Source: Paenibacillus amylolyticus (GTDB lineage: Bacteria > Bacillota > Bacilli > Paenibacillales > Paenibacillaceae). Taken from it: a DNA stretch of 64,000 bases. The translations under genes were made by a program, and so were the position numbers. The DNA lies in assembly GCF_003719335.1 (NCBI RefSeq), contig NZ_RIAS01000008.1, forward strand, positions 186,001 through 250,000. Reading direction: 5' to 3'. The notes below the pieces were generated by a model. The model ran no database searches. It saw nothing but the letters and a program-made list of their open reading frames with translations, and was not told where the DNA came from. Of the stretch, positions 59,174 to 64,000 are shown piece after piece (position 1 is the stretch's first letter; each line of letters starts with the position of its first letter).

Positions 59174-59683
59174 TCAATCTTCTTCCTTAACCTCTAAAAC
59201 CAAGTCTTGATGCTGCCGAACCCACTCATTCATTGTCATGATCGCTTGTTGCGAAGCTTGCTGATATGCTGCGTATAACAGCTCCGTCTGCTGAAGCAAA
59301 TGAGGATTATGCTCCAAATCGGTTGGCGATACTTCGTGCCACGTTTCTTCGGATTTTTTGGCATCCGTTATAAGTGCTTCAATATCATCCAGTACATCCA
59401 CCATCTCATTCAAATCAAAAAATTGCATGCCTTTCCTGATCCCGCTCCAGCTACGCAAATCAATGATGTTATACGCCGAGAACCAATAAAACTCTGCCAG
59501 ACTTTTGGTGTGATTGTGATAGGAGTAAAACAGGTATAGCGCTTGTTGCCCTTCGATTAGCCGCAGGTATACCTCTTTTTTGGCTTCCATACTCTGTCCG
59601 CGGACGGAAAGCAGCATCGGTTCAATACACAGCCAGCTTAGTTTTTGGGAATTTAAATCTTCTTTTCTGATCTCAGCCTTCAT
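59174..59683 (-). CDS. Unknown 169-residue protein
   Basis: A soluble helical protein: MKAEIRKEDLNSQKLSWLCI, YLFYSYHNHTKSLAEFYWFS, GIRKGMQFFDLNEMVDVLDD and ASQQAIMTMNEWVRQHQDLV. The dense aromatic and helical pattern is of the small conserved unknowns common in Paenibacillus. The ATG at 59683 is seven bases from GAGAGGAG; a GTG at 59704 lies in front of that site. No neighbour suggests a role. Confidence 0.7.
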   Translation of the reverse strand: MKAEIRKEDLNSQKLSWLCIEPMLLSVRGQSMEAKKEVYLRLIEGQQALYLFYSYHNHTKSLAEFYWFSAYNIIDLRSWSGIRKGMQFFDLNEMVDVLDDIEALITDAKKSEETWHEVSPTDLEHNPHLLQQTELLYAAYQQASQQAIMTMNEWVRQHQDLVLEVKEED

Positions 59684-59758
59684 TACAAGCTCCTCTCTAT
59701 TCACTGTTTACTTGTATGTGGTTCGAGCTTCATGTTGATGTCCATTTATGTTGCCTCC

Positions 59759-60241
59759 CTACCTCATGGTGTAGTGCAAAATATGCTGAATACCGCGGCT
59801 GCCCATTCGGATCAACCCAAGGTCGAGAAAACCAGATTTTACATACAACTGATATGCAGCCTTATTTGCCTCATTCACAGCGAGAATGATTTCGTCAACT
59901 TCTGGGTGAAACTTACGTACCCAATCAGGCAGTTGCTTCATGGCATCCAGTGCATAACCTTTCCCTTGATATTGCTCCGAGATCGACAGCGCACGAATGA
60001 GTATTTTGTGATCCGATTCCGCAGGCTCCACGTATTCTGACCCTTTATGTAAAACAAAGAACCCTACAGGCACAGCCTGATGTAAAATAACAACCGGATC
60101 TTTGTCCGGATTCATCATAGCCTCTTCGATCACCTCGGCAGGCAACGCCGTGAAGTGAACTTGTTCATTTTTTAGCGTAAACCCGGTTAAATCCTGATAA
60201 TATCGTTCTTCATATTGTGCCAAATGAATACCTTGTCCCAT
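59759..60241 (-). CDS. GNAT family N-acetyltransferase
   Basis: A 160-residue GNAT: GIHLAQYEERYYQDLTGFTL, PVVILHQAVPVGFFVLHKGS, LIRALSISEQYQGKGYALDA (acetyl-CoA loop QGKGYA) and LAVNEANKAAYQLYVKSGFL. This is close to the Spermine/spermidine-like or BltD-type arrangement (AxQLYxKxGF), but no substrate can be claimed. It is 24 bases downstream of the phospholipase-like gene and likely in one operon with it. Confidence 0.9.
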   Translation of the reverse strand: MGQGIHLAQYEERYYQDLTGFTLKNEQVHFTALPAEVIEEAMMNPDKDPVVILHQAVPVGFFVLHKGSEYVEPAESDHKILIRALSISEQYQGKGYALDAMKQLPDWVRKFHPEVDEIILAVNEANKAAYQLYVKSGFLDLGLIRMGSRGIQHILHYTMR

Positions 60242-60265
60242 CCTGTTGCCCCACTTCCTGTCTCA

Positions 60266-60895
60266 CTATGATTGCAAATGTTCGTATACATGCCATTCTT
60301 GGAACAGCGTACTTAAATCGGAAGCGGTTTTCTGAATAAATGAGGATATAGAGTCCATCGTTACTATAATTAAATCATCTACAGGCTCGTTGTCCCTATT
60401 CATAAAAAAATCCAGCTTTTCTTCCCTATATTCGTACACCTCCTGTGCTGTCAGACCACCAAATTCATATGCCTTTGCTGTGTTCAGCTGATCTAACCAT
60501 CGGGAAGCATCAGCATATTCTCGGAGGATTCTGAACTCTAGCTTTTTCACATCATGGGTGTACACGATTCGTCCATTCGGGTCAGCTTCGTATGATGGAT
60601 AAATCTGATAAGTCCACTCACGATCAGTGTATATATGAGCAATGTAACCGCATAAGTATTGCGAAAATTGAGGGTCTTTCTTCATCCCATGTCTGTTAGA
60701 TTCAATCACCTGCTGATAATCGGCATCTGTAGGAAATTCATGTTCTACAACCATCAGGTGAGTTTTTGCCTTTTCACTGCGTATGTTCGTTCTCACATGA
60801 ATGGAATCCGGTGCTAAACTCCCCAGCAATAGAGACGGAGATGGGGCCGAACTGATTTCGGCTGCAATTGCAAAATGAACCATTGGCCAAGGCAA
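60266..60895 (-). CDS. Zinc-dependent phospholipase C-like protein
   Basis: A 209-residue paralogue of the 49318-49986 product: MPWPMVHFAIAAEISSAPSP (Met-Val-His motif), LLLGSLAPDSIHVRTNIRSE (the LAPDSIHxR block), and YLCGYIAHIYTDREWTYQIY (HxxTD-type metal motif). The start is a TTG at 60895 with AGGAGGG six bases upstream. There is no signal peptide, so a cytosolic role is likely, unlike secreted phospholipases C. A GNAT gene follows in the same direction. Confidence 0.88.
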   Translation of the reverse strand: MPWPMVHFAIAAEISSAPSPSLLLGSLAPDSIHVRTNIRSEKAKTHLMVVEHEFPTDADYQQVIESNRHGMKKDPQFSQYLCGYIAHIYTDREWTYQIYPSYEADPNGRIVYTHDVKKLEFRILREYADASRWLDQLNTAKAYEFGGLTAQEVYEYREEKLDFFMNRDNEPVDDLIIVTMDSISSFIQKTASDLSTLFQEWHVYEHLQS

Positions 60896-60961
60896 GCGAA
60901 GCCCTCCTTTTATCCTGAGATGTTATGATTTCAATGACGAAGCAGCACGGCTCCCCCTCTT

Positions 60962-61192
60962 TCAAAGTTTTGTCCTGTTCACGTCTTTCCGCACAATCAA
61001 AGAAGAAACAAGAGCAACCGAGCTTACAAGCGGTAACCAAACCATCCTGCCCGTAATCACAAGCACAGGTGCCAACATCAGAATGACTCCGAAAAACACC
61101 ATCAGCCGCAACTTTTTCTTTATGCCCTTTACCGTCCAGATCAGACCGATGAAAGAGAGAAGTAACAGGAAAACATTGTCGTACTGGTCCAT
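60962..61192 (-). CDS. Small membrane protein of unknown function
   Basis: A 76-residue protein with three membrane segments: NVFLLLLSFIGLIWTVKGIK, LRLMVFFGVILMLAPVLVIT and LPLVSSVALVSSLIVRKDVN. No family is recognised. AAGGGGG lies upstream of the ATG at proper distance. It lies 67 bases upstream of the phospholipase-like gene's start, on the same strand. Confidence 0.65.
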   Translation of the reverse strand: MDQYDNVFLLLLSFIGLIWTVKGIKKKLRLMVFFGVILMLAPVLVITGRMVWLPLVSSVALVSSLIVRKDVNRTKL

Positions 61193-61261
61193 CCTCTTCG
61201 CCCCCTTTAAAAATACTAAATCTTCTCCTAGACGAAAAGTAAGCTTTGCTTACGACATCCG

Positions 61262-61750
61262 TTATCGGATCAAATAATCGACCACCGGGTACGAAATCAC
61301 GTTACGATCCCTATAGGCTGAGGTTACGGCATCCGGAAATGTGCTGAGAATGCCATTCTGTAGCAATACAGGTCTAAAGCCACGCTCCATGGCACCATTG
61401 TATGTGAACAGGACACATTCTTCTGCGGCAAAGCCGGATACAATGAGCAGTCCAACGCCTAAATCCTTGAGCGTCTGCTCGAGATTGGTCTGCCAGAATG
61501 CATTGGAACTCTCTTTTGTTACGATAATATCTTCCCCATCCACATCAATCTCGGGAATGACCTGATACTGTTCGGGTTCTGCTCCCTCCATGCCTTCCAC
61601 ATCCTGAACATGGACGACCACATGGTCATTGGAGCGAAGCACGTTCGCGACGTGATTAATATATTCGCAGGCATGGTCTATGGCCTTCTGATCCATCTTT
61701 TGACGCACAATGCTCTCTTGCATATCCACAATAATCAATCCTGTTTTCAT
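61262..61750 (-). CDS. Isochorismatase-family cysteine hydrolase
   Basis: A 162-residue hydrolase: GLIIVDMQESIVRQKMDQKA with the Asp, VIPEIDVDGEDIIVTKESSN with the Lys, and LLIVSGFAAEECVLFTYNGA with the catalytic Cys. The triad Asp-Lys-Cys is complete. It should hydrolyse an amide or vinyl ether; nicotinamidase-like or isochorismatase-like activity cannot be told apart here. Single gene. Confidence 0.92.
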   Translation of the reverse strand: MKTGLIIVDMQESIVRQKMDQKAIDHACEYINHVANVLRSNDHVVVHVQDVEGMEGAEPEQYQVIPEIDVDGEDIIVTKESSNAFWQTNLEQTLKDLGVGLLIVSGFAAEECVLFTYNGAMERGFRPVLLQNGILSTFPDAVTSAYRDRNVISYPVVDYLIR

Positions 61751-61813
61751 CTAATCTCTCCCTTTAATGTCTAACGTTTTATATTTACTATCCCGTCCTG
61801 TCAATGGATCAGG

Positions 61814-62527
61814 CTAATCATCCCTAAACAATTCATTCAGCATTCGATCCCGGTTCTCCAGAAAGCTGCGAGTGATCTGATAATGATCTGTATCCTCATA
61901 CCTAATCTCGTGAATATGTCCTTCGTCAAAACTTAAAATTTCCGCCCCGGGGTACCCGAGCAAAATGGGCGAATGTGTAGCAATGATAAATTGCGAAGTA
62001 CTCGACAAGTCATGAAGAATTCTCAGCAACGAAAGCTGCCGGGCTGGAGACAACGCAGCCTCTGGCTCATCAAGCAGATAAATCCCCTTTGAACTGAAAC
62101 GGTTAATGAACAAGTTAAGAAAAGACTCCCCATGGGATTGCTCATGCAGCGAACGCCCACCATAATATCGTAGCGATTCCGGCATCTCATCGACATGTGA
62201 TGCAAACTGATAGAAGGATTCAGATCGCAAGAAAAAACCGTTTGCCATCTTAGGCAACCAGGCGAGTCTTAGATAATCTCCTAGGGAGGACTCTGATGCA
62301 TGTGTTTCAAATACATTATTCCGCCCGCCCCCAGCGGTGTTGAATTCACATTGATGAGCGATGCCTTCCAGCAATGTTGATTTTCCAGATCCATTTTCAC
62401 CAACAAAAAACGTAACGTTATTGCTTAACGTCAGCCGCTCCAAGGAACGAATCGATGGGATATTAAAGGGATATTCCCCAGGCTGCTCAATCTTGTCTGA
62501 CATTAATTCAACACTTCGAAGATACAT
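61814..62527 (-). CDS. AAA-family ATPase (ABC-type, OLD-like)
   Basis: A 237-residue soluble ATPase: LSNNVTFFVGENGSGKSTLL carries Walker A, SLHEQSHGESFLNLFINRFS the signature-like helix, KGIYLLDEPEAALSPARQLS Walker B with the catalytic Glu, and QFIIATHSPILLGYPGAEIL the switch His. This is the SMC/OLD-like minimal AAA_21 fold found as lone ATPase domains; partners are usually unknown. No toprim or nuclease gene is next to it, so a defence role is not supported. Confidence 0.9.
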   Translation of the reverse strand: MYLRSVELMSDKIEQPGEYPFNIPSIRSLERLTLSNNVTFFVGENGSGKSTLLEGIAHQCEFNTAGGGRNNVFETHASESSLGDYLRLAWLPKMANGFFLRSESFYQFASHVDEMPESLRYYGGRSLHEQSHGESFLNLFINRFSSKGIYLLDEPEAALSPARQLSLLRILHDLSSTSQFIIATHSPILLGYPGAEILSFDEGHIHEIRYEDTDHYQITRSFLENRDRMLNELFRDD

Positions 62528-62615
62528 GATCCACCTCCTGCATTAGGTTCATTCACTTAACCTCTATTTCCATCGTACCCTATACTCCAATATTTTGGAA
62601 ACCGCTTCAACTGAA

Positions 62616-62645
62616 AAAGAGCGAGCCCGTTGGCTCACTCTTTAT
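62616..62645. terminator. Terminator after the GT2-GtrA gene
   Basis: AAAGAGCGAGCC pairs with GGCTCACTCTTT with one mismatch and a four-base loop. On the minus strand TTTTTC follows. The rest of the gap 62528-62733 holds only the short dyad GTGGCTGGCCAC. Confidence 0.7.
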
Positions 62646-62733
62646 ATTGCTTATCCATGTGGCTGGCCACACTTGTTATCGAGCAGGGCACCACAGTTGA
62701 GAGCTAAACGGAAGCGCATGATCCTCAGACGGA

Positions 62734-63747
62734 TTAATAAACAAACCTGCGCTGTGCCCAATAGCTAAACACAAAGATTGAAATTTCCGTTAGAATTTTA
62801 GCCGCCAACAGCGGGATGATTAGTTGTTCATTATAGAAATATAACAATCCATAGTTTAGCAGCAACACGAGCATTACAAGCGAGAAATATTTCGGTAACG
62901 ACTGCCGGATCTTGGCGCTCCGACCTGCGGAGAATACATATTTGCGATTGATGGTGTAGTTGAACATAGAGCTACAGAGCCTTGCTGCTACCACGGACAG
63001 GAACAGATTGTGTGTAAAATACTGTACGATAAATAATAATCCAAAATCAATCAGGGCAGATATGACAGACGAAGTACTGAACATCAGAATGGGCATATAT
63101 ATGCGAAACGAGTCTGCTAAAGGACGGAAATGGGATGACTCATTGTGGTCCAGATAGACCGTATCAATGAATTCTTCTGTAATTGCATACCCTTCCTTAT
63201 GTGCGGTTAGCAGCATATTCATCTCATACTCAAACCGTTCACCCGGAATTTGGCACAGCCAGTCCAGCATCGCATATGGAAAACCACGAAGTCCCGTCTG
63301 CGTGTCATACACCTTAATGCCTGTTGTCAGCGAAAATACAGCACGGGTAACACGGTTACCGAAACGGCTGCGGGCTGGCACCTTTCCTGTAAAGCGACGG
63401 CTACCTAACACAATGCCAGGGTTTGTCTGAGCAAGCAGTGTCTCAACGATGCTGCGAATATCATGTGGCAGATGTTGCCCGTCACTGTCTGCACATACAA
63501 CTCCGCCTTGCGGGCCATGCTCTCTAATATACTGAAAGCCCGTTTTCAGCGCCCTCCCTTTACCCAGATTGACTTCGTGAGTGAGCACTGTACAGCCATA
63601 TGCCTCAGCTGTCTTGAAAATTCCGCGGTATGCATCCCCGCTGCCATCATCCACGATGACAATTGGCCCAAGCTTAAACGTCTGCAATTGCATAACCAGA
63701 TTCAATAAACGAACGTCAGGTTCATAGGATGGAATAAGGATGGTCAT
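62734..63747 (-). CDS. GT2 glycosyltransferase fused to GtrA-like membrane domain
   Basis: A 337-residue protein. The N-terminal part is a GT2 (dolichyl-phosphate-mannose-synthase-like) domain: MTILIPSYEPDVRLLNLVMQ, IVIVDDGSGDAYRGIFKTAE, VVCADSDGQHLPHDI with the DxD, and IKVYDTQTGLRGFPYAMLDW. Residues from about 215 to the end are a GtrA-like four-helix membrane domain (SVISALIDFGLLFIVQYFTH, ending in FVFSYWAQRRFVY). Such fusions transfer a sugar to a polyprenyl carrier and flip it. It overlaps the phosphodiester glycosidase operon with a two-base gap. Confidence 0.92.
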   Translation of the reverse strand: MTILIPSYEPDVRLLNLVMQLQTFKLGPIVIVDDGSGDAYRGIFKTAEAYGCTVLTHEVNLGKGRALKTGFQYIREHGPQGGVVCADSDGQHLPHDIRSIVETLLAQTNPGIVLGSRRFTGKVPARSRFGNRVTRAVFSLTTGIKVYDTQTGLRGFPYAMLDWLCQIPGERFEYEMNMLLTAHKEGYAITEEFIDTVYLDHNESSHFRPLADSFRIYMPILMFSTSSVISALIDFGLLFIVQYFTHNLFLSVVAARLCSSMFNYTINRKYVFSAGRSAKIRQSLPKYFSLVMLVLLLNYGLLYFYNEQLIIPLLAAKILTEISIFVFSYWAQRRFVY

Positions 63748-63748
63748 A

Positions 63749-64000
63749 TTATTGTCCCTCCGTCAAATACAGAATGTCACTTACGCCACGCTCCCGATTA
63801 CGTCCCAACGGATTGTTCACCACTCTGCCCATGAAATACATGGTGGATGAACCACCGCCGTCCAGGTTATACGCTTCGGTTGCACCCAGGTCTTTCATCG
63901 TCTGGGCAAGTTCAGCCAGCGTCATGCCCCGGCTGTCATCCTGTCTGCCATCGACCACAACGAACACATAGTGGTTCGGCGCAATCATGCCGATAGCCGT
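63749..64000 (-). CDS. Phosphodiester glycosidase-family protein, 3' end only
   Basis: The window edge cuts this gene; only the C-terminal part is visible: HYVFVVVDGRQDDSRGMTLA, LGATEAYNLDGGGSSTMYFM and GRERGVSDILYL-type ending. The AYNLDGGGSSTM motif is the hallmark of the NAGPA (phosphodiester alpha-N-acetylglucosaminidase-like) family, which also acts in bacterial exopolysaccharide systems. GGAGGG for the next gene lies within its end and the stop is two bases before the GT2-GtrA start, so the two are an operon. Confidence 0.88.
   Translation of the reverse strand, partial: TAIGMIAPNHYVFVVVDGRQDDSRGMTLAELAQTMKDLGATEAYNLDGGGSSTMYFMGRVVNNPLGRNRERGVSDILYLTEGQ

Noticed and set aside
61814..62527. 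AAA ATPase as part of a defence system such as OLD/Gabija
   Set aside because: Those systems need a TOPRIM or UvrD-like partner next to the ATPase. The neighbours are an isochorismatase and a glycosyltransferase.
1..64000. CRISPR arrays, rRNA, tRNA, insertion sequences, riboswitch leaders
   Set aside because: No regularly spaced repeats, no cloverleaf-like or rRNA blocks, no transposase frames, and no recognisable T-box or other riboswitch structure were found by reading. A covariance-model scan would be needed to exclude divergent RNAs.

Overview
The window looks like a chromosomal segment of a low-to-mid GC Gram-positive spore former, most likely Paenibacillus. This is inferred from the gene content: Spo0M, glutamate racemase, a BlaI/M56 pair, a three-SLH-domain surface protein beside a MalT-like LuxR regulator, YdbS/YdbT-type PH-domain proteins, a YfiT-type DinB protein, a SunI/YnzG-family protein, DUF3139 and YHYH proteins, strong AGGAGG ribosome sites and many TTG or GTG starts. 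I saw no rRNA, tRNA, CRISPR array, transposase or phage module. Most genes lie on the minus strand.

Layout. 0-8 kb: SnoaL-like and NUDIX proteins, DUF3891, then coaA (pantothenate kinase) and a DUF423 gene on the plus strand, a phosphatase, murI, a coupled four-gene operon of small unknown proteins (5098-6500), an atypical protein kinase and an acetyltransferase. 8.1-14.9 kb: a tight six-gene operon with a FabH/OleA-like condensing enzyme, an ATP-grasp ligase, an OleD-like extended SDR, an MBL-fold hydrolase, a PaaK/F390-synthetase-like adenylating enzyme and a classical SDR, followed by a 50-residue membrane microprotein. This is the strongest candidate for an undescribed pathway in the window. 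15-31 kb: TIGR01777 epimerase, BlaI/M56 regulatory pair with visible operators, YdcF, AraC, DMT exporter, metallophosphoesterase divergent from a DeoR regulator, a TetR-MFS pair sharing an operator, a SunI/YnzG-like gene, DUF4272, RtcB and two acetyltransferases. 31-42 kb: an SLH-LRR surface protein and its likely LuxR-type regulator, SDR, methyltransferase, VOC, GNATs, YfiT-like transferase and Spo0M. 42-50 kb: a GT4 glycosyltransferase, HAD phosphatases, a YHYH protein, a PH-domain pair, a lipoprotein and a Zn-dependent phospholipase C-like protein. 50-64 kb: many small accessory genes, including NUDIX, HD, PhzF, peptidase E, GNATs, a putative metallopeptidase, an Imm33-like protein and an isochorismatase. 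Here there are clear signs of decay: two GNAT pseudogenes and a truncated aminoglycoside nucleotidyltransferase. The window ends in a GT2-GtrA fusion and the 3' part of a phosphodiester glycosidase gene.

Functionally, most of the window is a scatter of one- and two-gene units for housekeeping and small-molecule modification (at least eight intact GNATs and three NUDIX proteins). The parts that act as systems are the 8-15 kb biosynthetic operon, the three locally regulated units (BlaI/M56, DeoR/phosphoesterase, TetR/MFS) and the surface-protein/LuxR pair. All names rest on reading motifs by eye; no database search was run.
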